Under the pieces are notes generated by a model. It saw only the letters and a program-made list of their open reading frames with translations, had not been told where the DNA came from and did no database searches. A program made the position numbers and the translations under genes. Below, piece after piece: positions 16,195-22,758 of a stretch of DNA of 41,504 nucleotides (position 1 is its first letter; each line of letters begins with the position of its first letter). The DNA is from Clostridiales bacterium UBA3758 (GTDB lineage Bacteria; Bacillota; Clostridia; Oscillospirales; Oscillospiraceae), in NCBI GenBank assembly GCA_002371675.1, contig DFGE01000001.1:1-41504 (forward strand), written 5' to 3'.

Positions 16195-17243
16195 TGGATC
16201 TTCCGTTCATCAAAGAAGCGATCTCCCAGCTCTTTTCCAAGCCCAGCACGGCCATGTACCCCGCCGTGCCCAGCGAGGCCGCCGAGAACTACCGCGGCCG
16301 CATCGTCTTCCACCCGGACAAGTGCATCAACTGCATGATGTGTGAGCGCGTCTGCTCCGGCAACGCCATCAGCCACACCGTCGAGAAGACCGACGAGGGC
16401 GACAAGGTCACCCGCACCTTCTATCTCGGCTCCTGCACCTTCTGCGCCACCTGTATGGACTTCTGCGGCCACGGCGCCATCGAGTTCACGCGCGATTACC
16501 ACATGATCGCCACCAAGGAAGAGGATCTCATGGTCTCCGGCACCTTCATCAAGAAGCCGCCCGTGAGAAAGGCGCCTCCCGCCAAGCCCGCAGCGCCCGC
16601 CGCCTCCGCAAAGGAGCCCGCAGCCGTCACCTGCGAGACCATTGCCGCCGAGGAGGGCAAGGCAGCGGCTCCCGCCGCCATGATCGCCCCGCGGGACGAC
16701 GGCAAGCCCGTTCAGGTGCCCGCCCGCTGCGTCTACTGCACGCTCTGCGCCAAGAAGTGCCCCGCCGGGGCGCTGACGGTGGACCGGGCGGCCAAGACCT
16801 GGACGCTGGACGAGGATCTCTGCGTCGGCTGCGGCACCTGTGCCGAGGCCTGCACCAAGAAGGCCATCCTCATGCCCGGCGACGAGCCTGTGGCGAACGT
16901 CCCCGCGCCGAAGCCGGCGCCCAAGGCTGCGCCCGCCGCGGCTCCCGCCGCCCCCGCGCCCAAGGCGGAAGAAAAGCCCGCTGAGGAGCCCAAGGCGGAA
17001 GAGAAGCCTGTCGAAGCGCCCAAGGCGGAGGAGAAGCCCGCTGAGGCCCTCCAGCCGCGCGACGACGGAAAGCCCGTTCAGGATCCCTCCAAGTGCGTCT
17101 ACTGCACGATCTGCGCCAAGAAGTGCCCCGCCGGGGCGCTGACGGTGGATCGGGCGGCCAAGACCTGGACGCTGGACGAGGATCTCTGCGTCGGCTGCGG
17201 CACCTGCGCCGAAAGCTGCCCCAAGAAGGCCATCCTCATCTGA
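16194..17243 (+). CDS. Polyferredoxin subunit with three 2[4Fe-4S] modules (NuoI/MbhN-like N terminus)
   Basis: Predicted electron-entry subunit. The N-terminal module (Cys 44, 47, 50, 54 and 81, 84, 87, 91) resembles NuoI/MbhN/EchF, which end soon after such a module. Here the chain continues with an Ala/Pro/Lys-rich linker, a second module from Cys 179, a longer Pro/Lys/Glu-rich linker with repeated KAEEKP, and a third module from Cys 301 to the end. Each later module shows CVYCTxCAKKCPAG and CVGCGTCAExC, so 24 Cys could hold six 4Fe-4S clusters in 349 residues. Modules 2 and 3 are nearly identical in DNA (about 16690-16875 and 17056-17241, offset 366 bp), which points to recent duplication or conversion. 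A terminator follows. Confidence 0.93.
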   Translation: MDLPFIKEAISQLFSKPSTAMYPAVPSEAAENYRGRIVFHPDKCINCMMCERVCSGNAISHTVEKTDEGDKVTRTFYLGSCTFCATCMDFCGHGAIEFTRDYHMIATKEEDLMVSGTFIKKPPVRKAPPAKPAAPAASAKEPAAVTCETIAAEEGKAAAPAAMIAPRDDGKPVQVPARCVYCTLCAKKCPAGALTVDRAAKTWTLDEDLCVGCGTCAEACTKKAILMPGDEPVANVPAPKPAPKAAPAAAPAAPAPKAEEKPAEEPKAEEKPVEAPKAEEKPAEALQPRDDGKPVQDPSKCVYCTICAKKCPAGALTVDRAAKTWTLDEDLCVGCGTCAESCPKKAILI

Positions 17244-17269
17244 AGCAAAGAAACCTGAAGAAACCTTGA

Positions 17270-17302
17270 AAAAGGCGTGACCGTCACGGTCACGCCTTTT
17301 TT
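17270..17302 (+). terminator. Rho-independent terminator of the hydrogenase operon
   Basis: A perfect 14-bp stem (AAAAGGCGTGACCG at 17270-17283 with 17287-17300) with a 3-nt loop and a T run. It closes the gene run that begins at hypC or at the NuoC-like gene. Confidence 0.9.
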
Positions 17303-17398
17303 GGCGCCTCGCCGTTTCGGTCACGCCTAATTTCGTGCCTCGGCTTTACCGCACCCCGCATCGCCCTTGTGGGACACGCTCCCGGGTACAATCGTCTC

Positions 17399-17940
17399 CG
17401 TAGGGGAGGGGCTTGCCCCTCCCGCCATCTCGCAACCCGCCCACGGTTTCGCTTCCGTAGGGGACGGCGTCCTCGACGTCCCGTTGTACATCCCGCACCC
17501 CGGTACATCCGTCTCCGTAGGGGAGGGGCTTGCCCCTCCCGCGGTTTCCGCACCACCCCTGATATTTCGCGCCACCCCGTAGGGGACGGCGTCCTCGACG
17601 TCCCGCTGTACGTCCCGCACCCCGGTACACCCGTCTCCGTAGGGGAGGGGCTTGCCCCTCCCGCCATCTCGCAGCCCGCCTACGGTTTCGCTTCCGTAGG
17701 GGACGGCGTCCTCGACGTCCCGCTGTACGTCCCGCACCCGGGTACGCCCGTCTCCGTAGGGGCGATTCACGAATCGCCCCTGCGACGATAACCGCCCTCC
17801 CCGCGCAGACCTTACCCGGCAGCATGACCGACAACGGGAGGGGCAAGCCCCTCCCCTACGACGCAAACGGTCGTTCTTGCGTAAAGCGTTATCCGGCTGC
17901 ACTTCCGACGCCGGGCGGCCGAGGGCGGCCGCCCCTACGA
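17399..17940. repeat. Palindromic repeat patch 2, alternating two hairpin families
   Basis: Two hairpin types alternate. Type B (GGGAGGGGCTTGCCCCTCCC) lies at about 17399, 17517 and 17639. Type A (GGGACGGCGTCC then GACGTCCC) lies at about 17457, 17579 and 17696. Each is headed by CCGTAGGGG. After them come one GGGGCGATTC-AC-GAATCGCCCC (17756-17783), one inverted B (17836-17861) and one inverted GGCCGCCC type (17912-17940). The spacers between units are also partly conserved (for example CGTCCCGCACCC). No gene was found in 17303-18053; open frames here follow the repeat period. Confidence 0.85.
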
Positions 17941-17988
17941 TAAATCCCTACGTCTTGCACCCGAAAGGGCCGCCCTCCCTGCGCCCTG

Positions 17989-18013
17989 ATACTGATCTAT
18001 CAGATATCAGTAT
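17989..18013. promoter_or_regulatory. Inverted repeat upstream of padR, possible operator
   Basis: ATACTGAT (17989-17996) and ATCAGTAT (18006-18013) form a perfect 8-bp dyad about 40 nt before the padR promoter. It lies at the edge of the repeat patch but does not belong to the GTAGGGG families. It could be a second regulator site. Confidence 0.4.
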
Positions 18014-18053
18014 GAGGCGGCAAATATTCTTTTCAAAAACCTGCAAAAACCTC

Positions 18054-18101
18054 TTGACAAATATATCGAGCTGCGATATATTTATATCGAACTCCGATAC
18101 A
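18054..18101 (+). promoter_or_regulatory. padR promoter with two overlapping CGATAT-type operators
   Basis: TTGACA at 18054-18059, a 17-nt spacer and TATATT at 18077-18082. Two dyads of the form TATCG-N5-CGATA overlap it: ATATATCG-AGCTG-CGATATAT (18061-18081), covering the spacer and -10, and a second at 18083-18101, over the start site. The arrangement is typical of autorepression by a dimeric PadR protein. Confidence 0.75.
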
Positions 18102-18125
18102 TCGAGGTTCGAGAGGAGGAATACC

Positions 18126-18449
18126 GTGGACGAAAAGATCCGGCGAATTTACTGCCCTATGACGGAATCGGGCTTTTACATTCTCTTCTGCCTGCAAAAC
18201 GAGATGCACGGCTACGATATCACCCGCCGCGTGCGCGAACTCAGCGGGGGAGAGGTCGTCATCAGCCCCGGCACCATGTACGGCAGCCTCTCCAAAATGG
18301 AGAAGGACGGCCTGATCCGCCCCACGCGGGAGGAGGACAAACGCAAATTCTATCGCGCGACCGAGCTGGGTCTGCAGGTGCTGGCCATCGAAATGCTGCG
18401 GATCGAGAGACTTTATCAAAACAGCAAAGGAGAGATCTGGAATGGCTGA
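18126..18449 (+). CDS. PadR-family transcriptional regulator
   Basis: A 107-residue winged-helix repressor. The PadR pattern is clear: ESGFYILFCLQNEMHGYDITRRV, then VVISPGTMYGSLSKMEKDGLI (recognition helix and wing) and RKFYRATELG, followed by a C-terminal dimer helix. The start is GTG 18126 behind GAGAGGAGGA; longer in-frame versions would run upstream through the promoter. It overlaps the DUF2812 gene by 8 nt. The operators across its own promoter suggest that it represses this operon. Confidence 0.93.
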   Translation: MDEKIRRIYCPMTESGFYILFCLQNEMHGYDITRRVRELSGGEVVISPGTMYGSLSKMEKDGLIRPTREEDKRKFYRATELGLQVLAIEMLRIERLYQNSKGEIWNG

Positions 18450-19011
18450 GATCAACAAGACTGTGCTCCGTTTTTTCACCCTGACGGACTATGAAGAGGA
18501 AGAAAACTGGCTGCGCGAGATGGCGCGCCAGGGCTGGAAGCTCCACCATATGACGATCCCCGTCTTCTATCATTTCCAGGCCGCCGAGCCGGAGGACGTC
18601 GTCTACAAGCTCGATTTCCGGCAGCTGCGCGGCGAGGACGAGGGCGCTTTCCTGCAGATGTACCGCGATTACGGCTGGGAGTATGTCCAGACGGTCAACG
18701 ACTACTGCTATTTCCGCAAGAGCGCCGAGGAGGCGAGCGACGGAGATCTGGAGATCTTCACCGAGCCCGCCGACAAGCTCGATATGCTCAAGCGCATCCT
18801 GTTGGCGAAGTATCTGCCCTTCCTGGCGATCTTCCTGCTGATCGTGATCCCCAACTTTTTCCGCTCCCTGTCGGCAGTCGGCGTAGGCGGCGCGGGCGAG
18901 ACTGTGCTGCTGCTGGTCTGGGTGATCCTTCTCGCGCTCTACGTCTTTATAAACACGCGCGTCGCCCTCGGCTTCCTGCGCCTGAAGAAGAAGTACAGGG
19001 GCGAGGACTGA
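18442..19011 (+). CDS. DUF2812 membrane protein, partner of PadR
   Basis: 189 residues. The N-terminal soluble part has the DUF2812 features: FFTLTDYEEEENWLREMARQGWKL, then YKLDF and DYGWEYVQTVNDYCYFRK. Two membrane segments follow (about 125-143 and 152-171). Pairs of PadR and DUF2812 are common in Firmicutes, and the membrane protein is often thought to sense or modulate a signal for the repressor; no function is established. Translation is coupled to padR by an 8-nt overlap. Confidence 0.88.
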   Translation: MAEINKTVLRFFTLTDYEEEENWLREMARQGWKLHHMTIPVFYHFQAAEPEDVVYKLDFRQLRGEDEGAFLQMYRDYGWEYVQTVNDYCYFRKSAEEASDGDLEIFTEPADKLDMLKRILLAKYLPFLAIFLLIVIPNFFRSLSAVGVGGAGETVLLLVWVILLALYVFINTRVALGFLRLKKKYRGED

Positions 19012-19041
19012 ACCGTCCCCCGTGCCCGTATCAAAACGAAG

Positions 19042-19312
19042 ACCCGCTGCGGTTCTGATGAACCGCAGCGGGTGAGACTGTCAAAAAACCTGTGATAAGG
19101 CAGAAGGACAGAGCAGCGGGGGAGCTCGAGGGGGCAAGGCCCGCCTCGAATACAAGAAACCGCCGCCGGAAAAGCCCGCTATTTCGGGCTTTTCCGGTAA
19201 CAGCATTTTGCCTCAAGCAAAATACTCGGCGGCTGAAGCGCAGTCAAAAAAGTCCGGCATGGACTTTTTTGACAAGCTGGACCCGCTGCGGTTCTGATGA
19301 ACCGCAGCGGGT
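19042..19312. repeat. Terminator-like hairpin present twice, enclosing a hairpin-rich insert
   Basis: A 14-bp hairpin (ACCCGCTGCGGTTC-TGAT-GAACCGCAGCGGGT) occurs identically at 19042-19073 and 19281-19312. Only the second copy is followed by a T run. The 207 bases between hold two further perfect stems, 19166-19178 with 19185-19197 and 19243-19255 with 19261-19273, and an imperfect one around 19203-19222. It looks like a small non-coding insertion flanked by a duplicated terminator. No gene was found in 19012-19322. Confidence 0.8.
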
Positions 19313-19316
19313 TTTT
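19281..19316 (+). terminator. Rho-independent terminator of padR-DUF2812
   Basis: A perfect 14-bp stem with TGAT loop and a TTTTT tail on the + strand. The first copy at 19042 has the stem but no T run, so this distal copy probably does the terminating. Confidence 0.8.
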
Positions 19317-19322
19317 GCCGTA

Positions 19323-19907
19323 TCAGCAGACGGCGGCCTCGCGGCCGGCGCGGTAGGCGCGCAGGTTGAGCTCGCGGAACTTGGGCGGGACGGTCTCGGC
19401 GATCACGCTCTCCCAGTCGATGTCGTCCATCTGCAGGGCCTTGACCATGCCGCCGAAGAGCACGATGTTCGCGCACTTGGCGTTGCCGAGCTCCTCGGCG
19501 ATCTTCTCCGCGTTGAGCACGAAGCAGCGGTAGTTGGCCTGCATGGCCTCGAGGCAGCCCTTGGGGTACTCGCAGAGCCCGGCGGCGATCGAGGAGGAGG
19601 CCATCTCGTAGTCGTTGATGACGGCCACGCCGTCCTTCTTCAGGAAGTCCGCATAGCGCACGGCCTCCATTTTCTCGAAGGCGACGATGATATCCGCCTG
19701 CCCCTTGCCGATGACGGGGGAGTAGACCTTGTCGCCCCAGTGCACCTGGGTGGAAACGCTGCCGCCGCGCTGGCTCATGCCGTGCACCTCGGACATCTTC
19801 ACGTCATAGCCGGCCTTCATCAGACCGTTGACCAGGACCTTGGCGGTGAGGATCGCGCCCTGGCCGCCTACGCCGACCAGCAGCGCACTCTTGGTGTTGC
19901 TCATCAT
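19323..19907 (-). CDS. iorB: Indolepyruvate:ferredoxin oxidoreductase, beta (gamma-type) subunit
   Basis: With IorA it decarboxylates aryl-pyruvates (from Trp, Phe, Tyr transamination) to aryl-acetyl-CoA and reduces ferredoxin. The 194 residues form the POR gamma-like domain: LLVGVGGQGAILTAKVL at the start, VKMSEVHGMSQRGGSVSTQVHWG, and ADIIVAFEKMEAVRY. The start at 19907 overlaps the iorA stop (ATGA), with AGGAGG upstream; the next ATG at 19904 is an alternative. No terminator with a proper T run for this strand was seen before 19281. Confidence 0.93.
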   Translation of the reverse strand: MMSNTKSALLVGVGGQGAILTAKVLVNGLMKAGYDVKMSEVHGMSQRGGSVSTQVHWGDKVYSPVIGKGQADIIVAFEKMEAVRYADFLKKDGVAVINDYEMASSSIAAGLCEYPKGCLEAMQANYRCFVLNAEKIAEELGNAKCANIVLFGGMVKALQMDDIDWESVIAETVPPKFRELNLRAYRAGREAAVC

Positions 19908-21661
19908 ACGTCCTCCTTCCGGAAAATGGCCTTCTTCGGGCAGACCTGCGCGCAGACCGTGCAGCCTACGCACTGATTTTGGTCGATGCGGGCTTTCCGG
20001 TTCTCGACGAGGATCGCCGGGCAGCCCACCTTGAGGCAGCTCTTGCAGCCGATGCAGAGATCCTGGTTGACCGCACACTTGCCGATATCATGCTTGATGC
20101 CCTTGATGAGCAGGCAGGGGCGGCGCACGACGATGGCGGCGGGGACTTCGGAGTGCGCGGCGTTTTCGATGGCCGCGTCCATGGCCTTGAGATCCTGCGG
20201 ATCGACGATGATGATGTTCTCGTAGCCCATCGCGGCCAGGATCTTCTCGATGCGCAGCTTCTCGGCGATCTCGCCCTGGAGCGTCTTGCCGGAGCCCGGG
20301 TTGTCCTGGTGGCCGGTCATGCCGGTGATGGAGTTGTCGAGCACGACGGGGATCATGTTGCCCTTGTTGTAGATGATCTCGGCCGCGCCGGTCATGCCGC
20401 TGTGGAAGAAGGTGGAGTCACCCACACAGCCGAAGACCTTCTTGTCGGTCTGGCCGGTCAGCTCCAGGGTCTTGGCGATGCCCATGCCGACGGTGAAGCC
20501 GCCGCCCATGCACACGCAGGTATCCGCGGCGTTGAGCGGGGCGGAGCCGCCCAGCGTGTAGCAGCCGATGTCGCCGGTGACGATGTAATTCTTGTGGCGG
20601 CTGATGGCGTAGAAGAAGCCGCGGTGCGGGCAGCCGGGACAGAGAGCGGGGGGACGGGAGACCGGCTTCACGCCGAGCTCCGGCGTCTCGGGCTTCTCGC
20701 CGAAGATGCGCTCGCGCAGGAGCTGGGGATTGAACTCGTACATGTTGCCGGTGAGCTCCTTGCCGACGCAGTCGATGCCGGCGGCCTTGATCTGCTCCTC
20801 CATGAAGGGGTCGAGTTCCTCAACGATGTAGAGCTTTTCGACCTGCGAGGCAAACTCGCGGATGAGCTTCATGGGCAGGGGATTGGTGAGGCCGAGCTTG
20901 AGGAAGGAAGTGTCCTCGGGGAAGACGTCCTTCGCATAGAGGTAGGAGATGGAGGCCGTGATCACGCCGACCTTGTGCCCCTTGATCTCCATTTTGTTGA
21001 GCGGGCAGGTATTGCCGTATTCCTCGAGCTCCCGCATGTGCTTCTCCACCTTGGGGTGGTTGCGGTAGGCCAGAGCCGGGGTGCAGGAGAACTTCTGCGG
21101 ATTGCGCTCGTAGGGCTTGATCTCCTTCTCCGTGCGCTCGTGCGTGCTGACGAGGCTCTTGGAGTGGGACACGCGGGTGGTGGTGCGGAAGAGCACAGGC
21201 GCGTCGAACATCTCGGAGATCCTGTAGGCCTCCTGCATGAAGTCGATGCATTCCTGGGAGTCGGCAGGCTCGATGAGGGGGATCTTCGCAGAGCGGGCAT
21301 AGTGCCGGTTGTCCTGCTCGTTCTGGGAGGAGTGCATGCTGGGGTCGTCCGCCGTGACGACGACCATGCCGCCGCCCACGCCGTTGTAGGCCGCGGTGAA
21401 GAGCGGGTCGGCCGCCACATTGAGGCCGACGTGCTTCATGGCGCAGAGGCTGCGCGCGCCGGCGATGCTGGCGCCATAGGCCACCTCGAGGGCGACCTTC
21501 TCGTTGGGAGCCCATTCACAGTAGAGCTCGTCTTTGTATTGGGGGAGATTCTCGAAAATCTCCGTGCTGGGAGTGCCGGGGTAAGCGGAACAGATCTTCG
21601 CGCCCGCCTCATAGGCGCCGCGCGCGATCGCTTCGTTGCCGGACATCAAAATCCGATCCAT
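19904..21661 (-). CDS. iorA: Indolepyruvate:ferredoxin oxidoreductase, alpha subunit
   Basis: The TPP- and Fe-S-containing subunit. In 585 residues there is an N-terminal pyrimidine-binding domain (LMSGNEAIARGAYEAG, YPGTPSTEIFE), a transketolase C-like domain, a TPP-binding domain (CPGCPHRGFFYAI; GDIGCYTLGG; the GDSTFFHSG...DNSITGMTG region for the Mg-TPP site), and a C-terminal 2[4Fe-4S] ferredoxin domain (CIGCKSCLKVGCPAI and CVGCTVCAQVCPKKA). It is the first gene of iorAB, transcribed away from a LysR regulator. The reduced ferredoxin made here could feed the hydrogenase encoded nearby. Confidence 0.96.
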   Translation of the reverse strand: MDRILMSGNEAIARGAYEAGAKICSAYPGTPSTEIFENLPQYKDELYCEWAPNEKVALEVAYGASIAGARSLCAMKHVGLNVAADPLFTAAYNGVGGGMVVVTADDPSMHSSQNEQDNRHYARSAKIPLIEPADSQECIDFMQEAYRISEMFDAPVLFRTTTRVSHSKSLVSTHERTEKEIKPYERNPQKFSCTPALAYRNHPKVEKHMRELEEYGNTCPLNKMEIKGHKVGVITASISYLYAKDVFPEDTSFLKLGLTNPLPMKLIREFASQVEKLYIVEELDPFMEEQIKAAGIDCVGKELTGNMYEFNPQLLRERIFGEKPETPELGVKPVSRPPALCPGCPHRGFFYAISRHKNYIVTGDIGCYTLGGSAPLNAADTCVCMGGGFTVGMGIAKTLELTGQTDKKVFGCVGDSTFFHSGMTGAAEIIYNKGNMIPVVLDNSITGMTGHQDNPGSGKTLQGEIAEKLRIEKILAAMGYENIIIVDPQDLKAMDAAIENAAHSEVPAAIVVRRPCLLIKGIKHDIGKCAVNQDLCIGCKSCLKVGCPAILVENRKARIDQNQCVGCTVCAQVCPKKAIFRKEDV

Positions 21662-21719
21662 AGGAACTACCGCCTTTCTCGATAAGATAAGGAATTGCCC
21701 GCGCCGGATACTTGTTTAT

Positions 21720-21748
21720 ATTGTACAAAAAAGCTTGAAAACTGTAAA
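21720..21748 (-). promoter_or_regulatory. Promoter of iorAB
   Basis: On the minus strand: TTTACA (21748-21743), a 17-nt spacer and TACAAT (21725-21720). It overlaps the divergent lysR promoter, so the two -35 regions lie within 14 bases of each other. Confidence 0.75.
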
Positions 21749-21763
21749 ATGTTATCTTATAAT
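21735..21763 (+). promoter_or_regulatory. Promoter of the divergent lysR gene
   Basis: TTGAAA at 21735-21740, a 17-nt spacer, TATAAT at 21758-21763. The leader to the ATG at 21830 is about 60 nt. Confidence 0.75.
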
Positions 21764-21784
21764 AACCGCATAAGAAAAACTTAT

Positions 21785-21799
21785 AATGATAGTATCATT
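21785..21799. promoter_or_regulatory. Perfect palindrome in the lysR leader, candidate operator
   Basis: AATGATA-G-TATCATT, a 15-bp perfect dyad just downstream of the lysR start site. It would suit autorepression by the LysR protein. LysR sites usually contain T-N11-A; T21787-N9-A21797 and similar spacings are near this, but the match is not decisive. Confidence 0.45.
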
Positions 21800-21829
21800 A
21801 CGATTGCAGGATCGCCGGAGGGGAGAGCC

Positions 21830-22726
21830 ATGACCATCACACAGACGCTCTATGTCCTGGAGACCGCCAGCTGCCGCAACATGTCGCGCGCGGCGCAGCG
21901 GCTCTATGTCTCGCAGTCCGCCATCTCGCAGCAGATCGCCCGTCTGGAGGAGGAGCTGGGCTACCCGCTTTTCACCCGCACGGCCTCCGGACTGGAGCTC
22001 ACACAGGCGGGGGAGAGCTTCTGCCGCGACGCCCGCCCCGTCATCGACGGCTGGCAGAAGCTCTGCCGGGACTACCAGGGCGGCACGCCCAAGACGCGCC
22101 GGCATCTGCGCATCGGCGTGGGCTCCCGCGTCTATTCCAACGGCCTCTTCCAGGAGCTCATGCGCTTTTTCGAGGAGCGGCAGGACGTGGAGCTCTCGCT
22201 GATCTCCGAGGCGGGGGTGGATTTCCTCAAGCTGCTGCGCCAGCAGAGCGTAGACCTGGTGCTCGACCGGCTCCCGGCCGAGGATTATCTGCTGCGGCAA
22301 ACGGAGTACATGGCCGTCCCGCTGATCACGGAGCGGCAGTGCGTGCTGCTCCCGCCGGACGATCCGCGCGCGCAGCTCAAGGGCTTTCGCTTCGAGGAGC
22401 TGGAAAATGCCTCGATGATCACGGGGCTGGAGAACTCCGCCGAGGCGCGCTGGCTGCGCGACCTCTGTTTGGAGAAGGGGATCCATCTGCAGCGCGTCTA
22501 CCGCATCGACGGCATCGACATCGGCATGAAGATGGTGCAGAGCGGCGTGGGCATCGCGCTGGGGCCGGAGTCCTTTGCGGAGTATTTCCGGCTGGCCGCG
22601 GTGCCGCTCGTGCCGGAGCGGCGGGCGAGCCTGCAGTTCATCTGCCCGCGCGCCCTCCTGCAGCGCAGGGAGATCCGCGAGCTGCGCGAATGCCTCACCG
22701 AGCTCTGCCGCGGCAAAGGGCTGTAG
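21830..22726 (+). CDS. LysR-family transcriptional regulator, probable regulator of iorAB
   Basis: 298 residues. The N-terminal winged helix is typical: ETASCRNMSRAAQRLYVSQSAISQQIARLEEELGYPLFTR. The ligand-binding domain follows from about residue 90 (LRIGVGSRVYSN, FEERQDVELSLI, then IGMKMVQSGVGIALGP). The start is ATG 21830, behind GAGGGGAGAG. It is divergent from iorA with overlapping promoters, the usual arrangement for a LysR regulator of its neighbour. The inducer is unknown; aryl-pyruvates or aromatic amino acids would be reasonable guesses. Confidence 0.92.
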   Translation: MTITQTLYVLETASCRNMSRAAQRLYVSQSAISQQIARLEEELGYPLFTRTASGLELTQAGESFCRDARPVIDGWQKLCRDYQGGTPKTRRHLRIGVGSRVYSNGLFQELMRFFEERQDVELSLISEAGVDFLKLLRQQSVDLVLDRLPAEDYLLRQTEYMAVPLITERQCVLLPPDDPRAQLKGFRFEELENASMITGLENSAEARWLRDLCLEKGIHLQRVYRIDGIDIGMKMVQSGVGIALGPESFAEYFRLAAVPLVPERRASLQFICPRALLQRREIRELRECLTELCRGKGL

Positions 22727-22758
22727 CACCGCGCCGCCCGACGGCCTCGCACCACCCC

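Noticed and set aside
8391..17243. Respiratory complex I (Nuo) or plain Mrp antiporter
   Set aside because: The NuoD-like subunit keeps all four NiFe Cys and hyp genes are present. NuoE/F/G and MrpA are missing, and separate MbhD/E-type genes are present.
19979..21685. 568-codon open frame on the + strand
   Set aside because: Antisense shadow of iorA.
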